NCBI GenBank assembly: GCA_947488865.1
Contig: CANLCB010000003.1
Coordinates: forward strand, 1 to 51,314
Source: Deltaproteobacteria bacterium
GTDB lineage: Bacteria; Bdellovibrionota_C; UBA2361; OMII01
Direction: 5' to 3'
Length of the DNA: 51,314 nt
In this document: piece after piece, positions 34,608 through 43,299 of the stretch
How positions within the stretch are numbered: the stretch's first letter is position 1
How the letters are laid out: the number at the start of each line of letters is the position of its first letter
The notes under the pieces: generated by a model
Told to the model about the DNA's origin: nothing
What the model saw: only the letters and a program-made list of their open reading frames with translations
The model's database searches: none
Program-made: the position numbers and the translations under genes

Positions 34608-35276
34608 TTACACAGTTACCACAATCTCATTTTTGACCTGAGTAACTCCTGGCGCCATCCACGCGGCGTTCTCCGCTTCTTTACGTTCAGCCCATGAGCG
34701 GACCTGCCCTCTAAGCGTGACCGTCCCGTCGGCCGACTCGACATCGATGTTTCGAGACTCCAAATCGGCGTAACGATGAAGAGCGGCCTTAATCTCGCCC
34801 TTAACCTCTCGAGATTTGATTTGAGGGGATACCGAGATTCGGTTTGTCACCCCTTTAACTCCAATCAGTTGTTCAACAGCCTTCTCAGCGGCCTCACGTT
34901 GATAGTTCCATTCAACACTCCCCTCAAGCGTCACCCACCCCTTACTTACAGAAAGAATGACATTCTCATCCGGGACAGCGGTACTCCACTTAAGCGCGTT
35001 AAGAGCCGCTGTCGCGATTCCAGAGTCAGTCCGTTCTGTAGTGGTGGGAAGTTGAACTTCAATGTCATTTGCGACCGCTCGAACACCGGCCACACGCTTA
35101 ACAATTCGTTCCGTATTCTGCTTTTGAAAATAGCTCGGAACACTACCCGTAAGGGTAATCACGCCAGTCGAAGCCGCCACCCCAATCTTAGAGGCGTCGA
35201 TACTTGGATCCCAGCGAAGATCGTCAATAACGTCCTGCTGGAGCTGCTTGTCATTTTTTACGGTTTTGTCAGTCAT
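34608..35276 (-). CDS. Protein with three BON domains (OsmY-like)
   Basis: A 222-residue protein of three consecutive BON domains (~8-75, ~85-150, ~158-222). Each has the pattern VTLxGxVxS/E-W...A...V...GVxxVxNxI (for example VITLTGSVPSYFQK, VTLEGSVEWNYQRE, VTLRGQVRSWAERK). No signal peptide is visible, unlike periplasmic OsmY, so it appears cytoplasmic. BON domains bind phospholipid or other BON proteins and are linked to osmotic and envelope stress. The ATG at 35276 follows GAGG. It is downstream of DUF5335 and CBS genes with small gaps, suggesting a stress operon. Confidence 0.9.
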   Translation of the reverse strand: MTDKTVKNDKQLQQDVIDDLRWDPSIDASKIGVAASTGVITLTGSVPSYFQKQNTERIVKRVAGVRAVANDIEVQLPTTTERTDSGIATAALNALKWSTAVPDENVILSVSKGWVTLEGSVEWNYQREAAEKAVEQLIGVKGVTNRISVSPQIKSREVKGEIKAALHRYADLESRNIDVESADGTVTLRGQVRSWAERKEAENAAWMAPGVTQVKNEIVVTV

Positions 35277-35316
35277 GGTTCCCTCACCTCGGTTCAGTTC
35301 TGGTAGCTACAATTCA

Positions 35317-35658
35317 CTAGGACGCTTGAAGAAGAAGTGGTGTCATAAAACGAACAACTTCTTGCGCGCCTCCCGCCGTGCGAACATCGAGCCGAGTCAA
35401 CCCAACCCCCTCTCCTTCAATTGAAATCACTTGTGGGGACTGAATCACGTGCTCCTGTTGACGACAGGAAACAATAAGCGCGTCGTCGTGCGGGTCGTAA
35501 GAAACTCCATTCAATTGCCACAACGTGCTCTGATGCATCTCCTGCTCTTTTGAGGAGATCGTTATATCGACTCCTTTACCCCTCAAATTGGATGATATGT
35601 TGTCAAAAAAAGGCTGCCACCTCTCTCTTGGTATCTCTCTGCCATGCATCTCAGCCAT
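35317..35658 (-). CDS. DUF5335-like hypothetical protein
   Basis: A 113-residue protein. The start EIPRERWQPFFDNIS and the middle WQLNGVSYDPHDDALIV match, from memory, the small DUF5335 family found next to BON, CBS and other stress proteins. The function is unknown. The ATG at 35658 follows GGAGG with four bases between. It starts 12 bases after the CBS gene and ends 40 bases before the BON gene. Confidence 0.7.
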   Translation of the reverse strand: MAEMHGREIPRERWQPFFDNISSNLRGKGVDITISSKEQEMHQSTLWQLNGVSYDPHDDALIVSCRQQEHVIQSPQVISIEGEGVGLTRLDVRTAGGAQEVVRFMTPLLLQAS

Positions 35659-35670
35659 AGTTCCTCCGCT

Positions 35671-36084
35671 TTAATGTTCAAGCTCTTCCCGTACAGTTCG
35701 AAGAATATCCTCATAACTGACAATCCCTCGAAGCTGATTGAGCGTGTCCGTAACGATAATTGCTCCGATCTTATTCTCAAGCATCAAGTCGATCACAGAA
35801 GGAAGGTCAGTACTCGGATCGACTGTTATAGGTTTATTCTGCATCACATCTGAAACCGCGAGGAATTTGCGGCGTACGCCGGTCGGGGTTTCCGTAGACT
35901 CACGGTAAACCTCCTCTAAGTAACTGCGAAGGTCTCGCTCGGTAAGCATACCAACCACCTCATTGTGAGCCACAACAGGAAGGTGGCGAATGTTGTGTTC
36001 GTTCATCAGCTCCGCCGCCTCTATGAGCGGCGTTTCAGGCGGCATTGAAAGAACTTTGCGCTCCATTATCTCCGAGACTTCCAT
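35671..36084 (-). CDS. Tandem CBS-domain protein
   Basis: The preferred start is the ATG at 36084 (137 residues) because GGGGAG lies seven bases upstream. The open frame continues to 36207, but the extra 41 residues are unlike CBS proteins. The product is two CBS motifs (~1-60 and ~75-135) forming one Bateman module; each ends in the expected turn (EVVGMLTERDLRSYL, QLRGIVSYEDILRTV). Stand-alone Bateman modules bind adenosyl nucleotides and regulate partners. Here it leads a CBS-DUF5335-BON gene set likely expressed in stress or energy limitation. Confidence 0.87.
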   Translation of the reverse strand: MEVSEIMERKVLSMPPETPLIEAAELMNEHNIRHLPVVAHNEVVGMLTERDLRSYLEEVYRESTETPTGVRRKFLAVSDVMQNKPITVDPSTDLPSVIDLMLENKIGAIIVTDTLNQLRGIVSYEDILRTVREELEH

Positions 36085-36308
36085 AGCCAGCTCCCCTAAT
36101 AGGCAGGCCCAATTATAAGTGTTCCTCGAGCGGCAAGGTATGAGAGCTATCACCGACTCCCGGCCGGAATCCCTCTGGAAAAGGAACAAAGCTCCCAAGG
36201 CCTTCAAACCTCACATTCTGCTCACTTGCGATAAGCCTACGTGAAGGTGATAACAGACGAGGAGTTACTCGAAGACGTCGAGCAAACTCCTTTGAACGAA
36301 GGATCTCG

Positions 36309-37043
36309 ATGCGTACCGTTCTCTTCATTCCGGTTTTCAACCAGATTCATGAGTTTCCACAGGTGCTACAGGAACTCAAAGCTCAACAGCTCGCGTGCGA
36401 TACCGTTCTCCTGGTTAACAACGGGTCAAACGATGGCTCCGAGATACTCGTTCGTGAGAGCGGCTATGAATACCTCGATCTGCCCCAAAACCTTGGGATT
36501 GGCCACAGCTTCATAAAGGCTACCGAGTGGGCCCTTGAGCGCGGCTACGACATCTTCTCGGTAATCGCGAGCAACGGCAAAATGCTCCCCTCCGAGCTTA
36601 GTCGCGTTGTCGAGCCAGTGGCGCGAGGGGAAGCTGACTACGTAACGGGAAGTCGGTTTCTCTCAGGGGGAGACTCCCCCAACCTTCCATCTTTCCGAAA
36701 ACACAGCATTCCGATGGTAAATAAATTTGTGAAGGCTCTCTATAACACGAGCCTCACCGACGCCACGTGTGGGTACAAAGCGTACCGACTAGACCTCTTC
36801 CGGCGCGCTCAATTTAATTGGCGAGCCTCTTGGCTTAACACGTACGGCTTTGAGTATTATCTCTACGGGAAAATAATTCTCGATGGCGAGATACGATACA
36901 AAGAGGTGCCAATAACAATGCGCTATCCGGCAAAAGGGAAGCGATACTCAAAAATAAAACCTTTTAGCGGCTGGTACGCCATGATAAAGCCTTGGGTAAT
37001 AGCTCGGCTTGATCGAAAGGGATTCTCCTCTCAACAATCGTAA
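36309..37043 (+). CDS. Family 2 glycosyltransferase
   Basis: A 244-residue GT-A enzyme. The start MRTVLFIPVFNQIHEFPQVL and VLLVNNGSNDGSEIL form the nucleotide-sugar binding half. In place of a DxD there is SVIASNGKMLPSEL, the N-G-K-M variant seen in one GT2 subgroup. Then come the DYVTGSRF segment and the acceptor-side TCGYKAYR. No membrane helices are present, so it is cytoplasmic or peripheral. The best-known relatives are polyprenol-phosphate sugar transferases and sugar-chain synthases; the donor is unknown. The acyltransferase gene begins 16 bases later and probably acts on the same glycan. Confidence 0.85.
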   Translation: MRTVLFIPVFNQIHEFPQVLQELKAQQLACDTVLLVNNGSNDGSEILVRESGYEYLDLPQNLGIGHSFIKATEWALERGYDIFSVIASNGKMLPSELSRVVEPVARGEADYVTGSRFLSGGDSPNLPSFRKHSIPMVNKFVKALYNTSLTDATCGYKAYRLDLFRRAQFNWRASWLNTYGFEYYLYGKIILDGEIRYKEVPITMRYPAKGKRYSKIKPFSGWYAMIKPWVIARLDRKGFSSQQS

Positions 37044-37058
37044 AATATAAATAATCAC

Positions 37059-37523
37059 ATGGCTCATCCAAAACTTCTCCACGTGGGAATCAAAGACGTT
37101 GAATGTGGAGAGAACGTCACTATTGTTGAACCCTCAAATGTGTACGGTTGCACCCTAGCCGATGGCGTATTCGTCGGACCGTTCGTTGAGATTCAGAAAG
37201 GCGTGTCTATCGGAAGACACTCCCGCGTTCAATCGCATACATTCATCTGCGAAGGAGTCTCTATCGGAGAAGACTGCTTCATCGCCCACGGCGTTATGTT
37301 CACAAACGACCTCTTCAAAAAAGGAGGAGCCTCTAGAGATCCGAGCGACTGGAAGACTACGCGCATAGGAGCGCGCGTCTCGATAGGCTCCGGCGCTACA
37401 ATCCTCCCCGTCTCGATCTGTGATGACGTTGTGATTGGCGCTGGAGCCGTAGTGACACGAGATATCAATGAGCCTGGAGTGTATCTAGGAACACCAGCCA
37501 AACTCCATAGAAAGCTCAAATAA
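37059..37523 (+). CDS. Left-handed beta-helix (hexapeptide) acyltransferase
   Basis: A 154-residue protein composed mostly of hexapeptide repeats ([LIV]-G-x4: CGENVTIVEPSNVYGCTLADGVFVGPFVEIQ and VSIGRHSRV, VSIGEDCFI, VSIGSGATI, VVIGAGAVV). His76, in FIAHGVMFTND, is a plausible catalytic base. It closes with GVYLGTPAKLHRKL, a motif frequent in WlbB/NeuD-like sugar N-acetyltransferases. It probably forms trimers and acylates an amino sugar nucleotide for a surface polysaccharide. It follows the GT2 gene by 16 bases, and no strong ribosome binding site is visible. Confidence 0.87.
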   Translation: MAHPKLLHVGIKDVECGENVTIVEPSNVYGCTLADGVFVGPFVEIQKGVSIGRHSRVQSHTFICEGVSIGEDCFIAHGVMFTNDLFKKGGASRDPSDWKTTRIGARVSIGSGATILPVSICDDVVIGAGAVVTRDINEPGVYLGTPAKLHRKLK

Positions 37524-37565
37524 CGCGCGTCAGAATCATACTGCCGCCGCAAGCCCGAACGTTAT

Positions 37566-38279
37566 CTAATTTCGTTCCCCGAATAGGGCGGTTCCCACAC
37601 GCACGAAATCCGCCCCTTCAACGATAGCGATCTCAAAGTCATTCGACATCCCCATACTCAGGAGAATGCGTCCTTCATGGAACAACACGGCGCGCCCCTG
37701 TTGCTCAAGAGCCTGCCGCAAACGGGACATTTTCTGAAAATGCGGACGACTTTTTTCAGGGTCTTCATCGTACGGAAGAATAGTCATCAGCCCTTCGAGC
37801 TGAAGGTGTTCACGTGACAGCTCTACTACCGCGAGAGCTTCTTCGAGTTCCGCCTCAGAGAAACCACTCTTGGCGTCATCCTGACCGATATTCACCTGAA
37901 GGAGAATTCGTTGAAGCTTGTTGATTTTAGCGGCCTCTTTGGCAATCAGTCCAAGCACCTTGAGCGAGTGAACGGACTCAATCACGTCACAAAACGAGAC
38001 GGCGTCGCGAACCTTATTGCTCTGCAAGGGGCCGATCATGTGCAATTCTGAAGAGGGTAAAATCTCAGGACGCTTTGCCTTAATCTCTTGGAGGTAGTTC
38101 TCACCGAAGACAACAGACTCCCCTCGCTCAAGCGCCACTCGCTCATACTCTTTCAATTCTGAAAGGGGCTGAGTCTTGGATACGGCGACAAGAGTTACAC
38201 TTTTCGGATTTCGCCCAACACTTTGTGCCGCCAGTTGAATCTGACTTCGAACATCACGAACTGTTTGCTCGATCGACAT
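37566..38279 (-). CDS. yggS: YggS/PLPBP pyridoxal phosphate homeostasis protein
   Basis: A 237-residue PLP-binding protein with the alanine racemase-type barrel. The Schiff-base lysine is in VTLVAVSKTQ; further motifs are GENYLQEIKAK, LHMIGPLQSNKV and the C-terminal LSMGMSNDFEIAI...VRVGTALFG. YggS binds PLP without catalysis and balances vitamin B6 and amino acid pools. It is the last gene of the operon IMP dehydrogenase, unknown gene, maf, yggS, with gaps of 8-14 bases. Confidence 0.95.
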   Translation of the reverse strand: MSIEQTVRDVRSQIQLAAQSVGRNPKSVTLVAVSKTQPLSELKEYERVALERGESVVFGENYLQEIKAKRPEILPSSELHMIGPLQSNKVRDAVSFCDVIESVHSLKVLGLIAKEAAKINKLQRILLQVNIGQDDAKSGFSEAELEEALAVVELSREHLQLEGLMTILPYDEDPEKSRPHFQKMSRLRQALEQQGRAVLFHEGRILLSMGMSNDFEIAIVEGADFVRVGTALFGERN

Positions 38280-38287
38280 AACAATTC

Positions 38288-38866
38288 TTACGAGTGCGCG
38301 CCTATCGCGACCAACTCACGCATGAGTGAGGTAATGTTGAGACCAACCACGTTCGAATACGAGCCTTCAATCGACTCTACGAATTGAAGCCCTAGCCCCT
38401 GGATAGCATAAGAACCGGCCTTATCCATCGGCTCCCCAGAGCTGACGTATCGCGAGATCGTCGCAGGGCTCATTGGAGACATGGCCACACGGGTAGAATG
38501 CGACCACACTCTTTCAATCCCCTTTTCACGGTTCAAAATAGCGATACCACCCCACACCTCGTGCGTGCGCCCTTGAATCTGTCCAAGCATGGAGTGCGCT
38601 TCCTCTACAGAGGAGGGCTTTCCGAGAGACTGTTCATCGATCCATACCGTGGTGTCGGCACCTATCACAAACGCGCCAGGATACTGGTCCGCTACCACGG
38701 CCGCTTTAACAACGGCGAGGCGCTCCACCATCTCCTTAACGGATTCACCAGGAACTGACGTCTCGTCACATCCCGAAACTATGATTTTAAAATCTACGCC
38801 CGCCTGAGACAGGAGTTCCTTCCTTCGCGGAGATGATGAGGCCAGAATAATTTGACGATGATCCAT
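38288..38866 (-). CDS. maf: Maf-type nucleotide pyrophosphatase
   Basis: A 192-residue protein with the Maf signatures: ILASSSPRRKELLSQAG at the N-terminus, VIGADTTVW in the middle (substrate pocket), and MDKAGSYAIQGLG and VESIEGSYSNVVGLN near the end. Maf proteins hydrolyse modified or canonical nucleoside triphosphates (dTTP, UTP, m5-pyrimidines) and affect cell division. It lies eight bases before yggS and seven after the unknown gene. Confidence 0.95.
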   Translation of the reverse strand: MDHRQIILASSSPRRKELLSQAGVDFKIIVSGCDETSVPGESVKEMVERLAVVKAAVVADQYPGAFVIGADTTVWIDEQSLGKPSSVEEAHSMLGQIQGRTHEVWGGIAILNREKGIERVWSHSTRVAMSPMSPATISRYVSSGEPMDKAGSYAIQGLGLQFVESIEGSYSNVVGLNITSLMRELVAIGAHS

Positions 38867-38873
38867 TACGCCT

Positions 38874-39284
38874 TTACCCCTCTTGGAAGTTTCGCTTAAG
38901 CACCGCGCGCAACACTAAGAGAAGCGCCTCATGGAGAGAACGGGCTGAGTGGCACTCAATACTATCTCTATGTTGCGCCTCAGCAACCCACTCTCTCTGA
39001 TCCTGACGAGACAAAGACATACATTGCGCGCCAGCTTTTTCTAGCAGCGTCGTAATCTCATCTACTGACGGGATCCAAAAAAAATGAAGGGCTGAATCGT
39101 CTTGCACCTGACTCACAGTTCCAGCTGTGAGGGATAGCAATTTTGGCCCTGGGAGAACCTGAAATTCCTCATGCCCAAGGTCCGCGAACCCACGCGCGAC
39201 GATATCCCCTGGCTCAAAGCGAGGCAGCAAGCCCCACTGCTTAAGCTCGTTACATATCGCGAACTGTTCTTTGGTGAACCACAT
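38874..39284 (-). CDS. Hypothetical protein, 136 aa
   Basis: A soluble protein of mixed alpha/beta composition. It begins MWFTKEQFAICNELKQWGLLPRF and ends in a helical, Leu/Arg-rich tail. It contains two Cys and many His, Trp and Gln but no recognised motif. The ATG at 39284 is preceded by GGGTGG. It is inserted between the IMP dehydrogenase and maf genes in a tightly packed operon, so expression is credible. The function is unknown; the position suggests nucleotide metabolism or its control. Confidence 0.6.
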   Translation of the reverse strand: MWFTKEQFAICNELKQWGLLPRFEPGDIVARGFADLGHEEFQVLPGPKLLSLTAGTVSQVQDDSALHFFWIPSVDEITTLLEKAGAQCMSLSRQDQREWVAEAQHRDSIECHSARSLHEALLLVLRAVLKRNFQEG

Positions 39285-39298
39285 GCCACCCGCCCCTT

Positions 39299-40813
39299 TT
39301 ACTCTTCGTTCGGACGCATTCGATCAAGCGTCTCAACGTTCGAGGTTCCACCCTCAACAACGGTCATCGCTGACACCTTCGTCAATCGAGCCTTCTCGTG
39401 GAACTCCTTCACACCGAGCACGCCAACGTTACACATAGTGGACTTCAACTTAACCACCGAAACGTCAACTTTGTCAGAGAGTCGTCCGCTGTATGGCACG
39501 TATGCGTCAACACCTTCCTCAAAGACGAGGTGCGCGGCGTCACTCTGCTTGTATCGCTGCCAGTTACGAGCTCGATTCGATCCCTCTCCCCAGTAAGGTT
39601 TGTAGAGACGACCCTTGTAGCTAATCTTCGCGGTTGGGCTCTCTTCAGTCATCGCGAAGTACTTACCCATCATCACGAAGTCAGCGCCCATCGCGAGAGC
39701 GACAATCATCTGAGTGTCTGTGTTGAGACCACCGTCCGAACAGATTGGAATGTAGACACCCGTTTCCTTCAGGTACTCGTCTCGAGCGCGCGCGACATCC
39801 ATAACTGCGCTTGCCTGTCCTCGACCGATTCCTTTCTGCTCACGAGTGATACAGATGGACCCACCGCCGATTCCCACCTTAACGAAGTCTACCTCTCCCT
39901 TCTCGGCGAGATAACGGAAAGCGTCAGCAGAAACGATATTACCACCACCCAAGATGATGGACTCTCCGTACTTCTTTCGAAGCTCCGTGGAAGCTTTCGC
40001 CTGCCACTCGCTGTATCCATCAGAGGAATCGAGACAGAGGCAATCTACGCCAGCTTCGATAAGCGCGGCGGCACGCTCCATATAATCAAAGGTGTTGAGC
40101 GCGGCAGCGACAACGAGGCGCTTACCACCATCAGTCAACTCGTCTGGATATGAATGATGATCGAAGTAGTCTTTGCGGAATACGAGGTACTTCAGGTTCC
40201 CCTGCTTATCTACGATTGGGAGGCACTCTTTCTTGTTCTTCCAGAGAAGGTTAGTCGCCTCTTGAAGCGTCACGCCTTCCTGAGCAAGCACAAGCTTCTC
40301 AAGAGGAGTGTAGAAACCCTTCACACATTGAGAGAGGTCGTCTTTGTATTCCCAGAAGTCCTTGTCAGTCAGAATTCCAAGAAGCTTTGAATTACGCTCA
40401 CCATTTTCGGTGATAGCGATCGTTGAGTGCCCTGTCTTCTTACGAAGCTTGAGAGCGTCAGCGAGAGTAGCTGTCGGAGCTAGGTTAGAGTCCGACTCAA
40501 CAAAGCCCGCCTTATGCTCCTTCACTTGCCTCACCATCGCGGCCTGAGCCTCAATCGACTGGGAGCAGAACACGAACGCGGCACCACCCTTTCGAGCCAG
40601 CGCGATAGCGAGATCTGGGCCAGAAACGGCCTGCATCGCGGCAGATACAAAAGGAATATTTAAATGTCCCTTCACCTCTTCCTTGCCAGGACGGTACCGC
40701 TGAATAGGAACCTTGAGCGATACGTTCGCTGGAACATGCTGCGCGGTCGTCAGACCAGGCAGGAGCAAATATTCGTGAAATGTATGGGAAACGTCGTCGA
40801 TGATAATGGCCAC
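39299..40813 (-). CDS. guaB: IMP dehydrogenase, Tritrichomonas-type subfamily
   Basis: The GTG at 40813 is preferred because GGAGG lies four bases upstream; the open frame starts at 40882. The protein is then 504 residues. It oxidises IMP to XMP with NAD, the committed GMP step. In 504-residue numbering the catalytic Cys is 321 in [18 protein letters not shown], the IMP-site Asp is 262 in CLDSSDGY, and the flap dyad is Arg420-Tyr421 in [12 protein letters not shown] subdomain is inserted at ~90-220. These motifs are close to the Tritrichomonas foetus enzyme (from memory Cys319, Arg418-Tyr419, ~503 aa) rather than to E. coli GuaB. It is the first gene of the operon with maf and yggS. Confidence 0.92.
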   Translation of the reverse strand: MAIIIDDVSHTFHEYLLLPGLTTAQHVPANVSLKVPIQRYRPGKEEVKGHLNIPFVSAAMQAVSGPDLAIALARKGGAAFVFCSQSIEAQAAMVRQVKEHKAGFVESDSNLAPTATLADALKLRKKTGHSTIAITENGERNSKLLGILTDKDFWEYKDDLSQCVKGFYTPLEKLVLAQEGVTLQEATNLLWKNKKECLPIVDKQGNLKYLVFRKDYFDHHSYPDELTDGGKRLVVAAALNTFDYMERAAALIEAGVDCLCLDSSDGYSEWQAKASTELRKKYGESIILGGGNIVSADAFRYLAEKGEVDFVKVGIGGGSICITREQKGIGRGQASAVMDVARARDEYLKETGVYIPICSDGGLNTDTQMIVALAMGADFVMMGKYFAMTEESPTAKISYKGRLYKPYWGEGSNRARNWQRYKQSDAAHLVFEEGVDAYVPYSGRLSDKVDVSVVKLKSTMCNVGVLGVKEFHEKARLTKVSAMTVVEGGTSNVETLDRMRPNEE

Positions 40814-41021
40814 ATGACCTCCGATAAGTGAGAACAAGCCCTTGGCGACTTTTGGGTTGCAAGAGGGTACCTCAGACCCCATCCGGAATCAAATCGGAGG
40901 AAGGCGTTTCCCCCCTAACCCCTTAGAGCGAGTCACAAAAACTTTCATCTTGGAAGGCTGGTTGCAAATGCCCCGGCGGCATCTGCTGTCCAAAGCCCCC
41001 CGGCCGCAATCCTCATCCCCC

Positions 41022-42110
41022 TTAAAAGGAGGCCTCAGGTTTCGAGTAGGAGGACCACTGGTACTTCTGAACCTGCAGGATGTAGCAGTCACCGGCGTCA
41101 CTGGCAGGCCGAAGGTCTCCGACCGAGACCGAGATTGGCGAGGGTTCATTGCTCTTATGCACAGAAACCACATGACTGTAGTTCATGCGTCGAAGGTACC
41201 CCGCCCTATTTTGATGCTCTAGTAAAATGTTCAAACCTTGCGCGATATCGGCATTAGGCGCGAACCTGAAAAAATCGAATGGACGAGTTGGCCGGTATGA
41301 CAACTTAGGATCCGCGATATTCCCCACCATCTCATCTTTGACTGGAAGAGTTTCAGGCATCTCCGATGACGGTTGAATTTCCACCTTAGCCCTAACATTC
41401 CCCCGAGACGATTCATAGGAAGTTTTCGCGCCTCCCTGGACCGGGAAGTTTATCTCAGAGAGATAGTACGGAGACTGCTGAAGGTGCAGCGCTCGAGTAC
41501 CCGTCCTGCCTATCTGTTGATAGTGAAGGTTTCGCGGGCACACATAGACGCCCCACCCCACTTCAAGATCTTTCGGAGGAGGGATCGCGATGTAAAAAGA
41601 CGATTCACGCTGACCCTTAACCATTGTCTTGAGAGTTACCGGACGCTTCGGAACTAATTCAGCCAAGAATCCAGCGGCCTCGGCCGCACTCTCGGTATGT
41701 GAATGAACGATCTTTAATTTCGTTTTCTCGATTGAGAGAGCTAGCTCGAAAGAATTGAGAAGGGCTTTCGATTGATCGTCCGTTGTTGTTGAGCGAGAGA
41801 GAAGCTCGTCCATATTGGGCCGAAACTTCAGAACGATCTCACCAACAGACGAGAACACCTCAGTCTTAATCCCTGAAAACAACCCCGCTGGCGCCAATCC
41901 TACATTTTCCGAGGAATGGGGCGGAACCAACGTAAGCTGGAGTCCATTTTTCAGGCTATCTCGAAAGCGATCTACCTCCTCGTGGGACATCGGAGCGAAG
42001 TTTGCCTTCGGAGAAGGATCAGCGCGAACATCTCCAGAAGAAAACAATGTAGCGGCGCTTGCCGTTATGAAAAGCGCTCGAACCAATTTTGAATTAATCG
42101 CCAACCTCAT
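41022..42110 (-). CDS. Exported hypothetical protein, 362 aa
   Basis: A protein with a Sec signal peptide (MRLAINSKLVRALFITASAATLFSSGDVRADP, cleavage near ADP). The mature part, ~330 residues, is rich in beta-prone segments and contains two Cys far apart. No known domain was recognised, and it has no lipobox or transmembrane helix. It starts 40 bases after rodA on the same strand. It may be read with the mreB-rodA operon, in which case a periplasmic role near cell-wall synthesis is possible. That is inference only. Confidence 0.6.
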   Translation of the reverse strand: MRLAINSKLVRALFITASAATLFSSGDVRADPSPKANFAPMSHEEVDRFRDSLKNGLQLTLVPPHSSENVGLAPAGLFSGIKTEVFSSVGEIVLKFRPNMDELLSRSTTTDDQSKALLNSFELALSIEKTKLKIVHSHTESAAEAAGFLAELVPKRPVTLKTMVKGQRESSFYIAIPPPKDLEVGWGVYVCPRNLHYQQIGRTGTRALHLQQSPYYLSEINFPVQGGAKTSYESSRGNVRAKVEIQPSSEMPETLPVKDEMVGNIADPKLSYRPTRPFDFFRFAPNADIAQGLNILLEHQNRAGYLRRMNYSHVVSVHKSNEPSPISVSVGDLRPASDAGDCYILQVQKYQWSSYSKPEASF

Positions 42111-42150
42111 AAATCACCCCGCGAGCCCCTTCGACAGTGTACCACCGTTC

Positions 42151-43299
42151 TTATGAATATCGCATTCTTCTAATACTAACCCCCTGAACTAACCCCAAAC
42201 CGAACATTATGGAGAGCATGGAGGATCCTCCGTAACTCACGAGGGGGAGCGGAATACCCACCACGGGAAGAAGCCCGATAACCATTCCAATATTGATAAC
42301 CACGTGAGCAAATACTTGCGCCGTAATGCCAAAAGCGACCAGCGTTGAAAACCCGTCTCTCGCCCTCGCGGCTATTCTCAACATGGTCGCGAAGAGACCG
42401 AAAAAGAGCCCGATAAGAGTCACACATCCAACGAACCCCCACTCCTCCGCGAGCACTGAAAACACGAAGTCAGTAGTATGCTCCGGCAAAAACTCAAGCT
42501 GCGTTTGAGTACCTTGTCGATACCCCTTGCCAAAAAGCTCCCCAGAACCCACCGCAATCTTTGATTGTGTGATGTGATATCCACTTCCTCGAGGGTCCGA
42601 CTCTGGATCGAGGAGAACCAAGATTCGCCGCTGCTGATAATCATGAAGCATCTCCCACGCCGGGTACGCCAAAATCAGAACCGTAGCGACCACCGAAAGT
42701 AGAGCGCGCGGCCGAACACCCACAAAAAGGATCTGACTAACACCAACGATTCCTAGCGAGAGAGCGGTTCCAAGATCAGGCTGCTTCGCGATCAACCCCA
42801 TCGGCAAAGCTATCAGCAAACCAGGAATAAGAAGCTCACTGAGCGCGTAGCTGGATCCATTCTTGGGGGGACGTCGAGAGAGAACTCGAGCCATGGTCAA
42901 AATGATCCCCAATTTCATGAACTCAGCCGGCTGAAGATTAATACCTCCGAAGCTGAGCCACCGACGAGACCCATTCACCACAACTCCGAAGCCAGCTACA
43001 GCGACAAGCAGTATGATTCCTAAGCCGTACAGAAAAAACGCGTGGCGATTGAGCGCCTGCGTCGGAATAGCCATCGCTACCCCCATCACCACTAATCCCG
43101 CCAGAAGATACGTCGCTTGTTTTAAGCAAGCCGCGCTCGGAAACTCGACAGAAAACAGCCCGAACAGATCAACAGCCCGCTCCGGGTCGTATCCAGCGCT
43201 AAAGAGCACCACTAACCCGCACAACGGAATGAGCACTCCAAAAGTTAGGAACACCCAATCAAATCCGTTTAAGATTCCTCGCCCCACTCGAACGCTCAT
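42151..43299 (-). CDS. rodA: Rod shape-determining protein RodA (SEDS glycosyltransferase)
   Basis: A 382-residue SEDS membrane protein with about ten helices. The conserved elements are GSRRWLSFGGINLQPAEFMKLGIIL, LLIALPMGLIAKQPDLGTAL (the catalytic Asp region), LPEHTTDFVFSVLAEEWGFVG, and the C-terminal GIPLPLVSYGGSSML. RodA polymerises lipid II during side-wall growth together with PBP2. Its start overlaps the mrdA stop by four bases (ATGA), indicating tight coupling. Confidence 0.96.
   Translation of the reverse strand: MSVRVGRGILNGFDWVFLTFGVLIPLCGLVVLFSAGYDPERAVDLFGLFSVEFPSAACLKQATYLLAGLVVMGVAMAIPTQALNRHAFFLYGLGIILLVAVAGFGVVVNGSRRWLSFGGINLQPAEFMKLGIILTMARVLSRRPPKNGSSYALSELLIPGLLIALPMGLIAKQPDLGTALSLGIVGVSQILFVGVRPRALLSVVATVLILAYPAWEMLHDYQQRRILVLLDPESDPRGSGYHITQSKIAVGSGELFGKGYRQGTQTQLEFLPEHTTDFVFSVLAEEWGFVGCVTLIGLFFGLFATMLRIAARARDGFSTLVAFGITAQVFAHVVINIGMVIGLLPVVGIPLPLVSYGGSSMLSIMFGLGLVQGVSIRRMRYS

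Noticed and set aside
36241-36516. Plus-strand frame starting before the glycosyltransferase, with an acidic N-terminus
   Set aside because: Runs out of frame into the GT2 gene and has no ribosome site; at most a leader peptide, without support.
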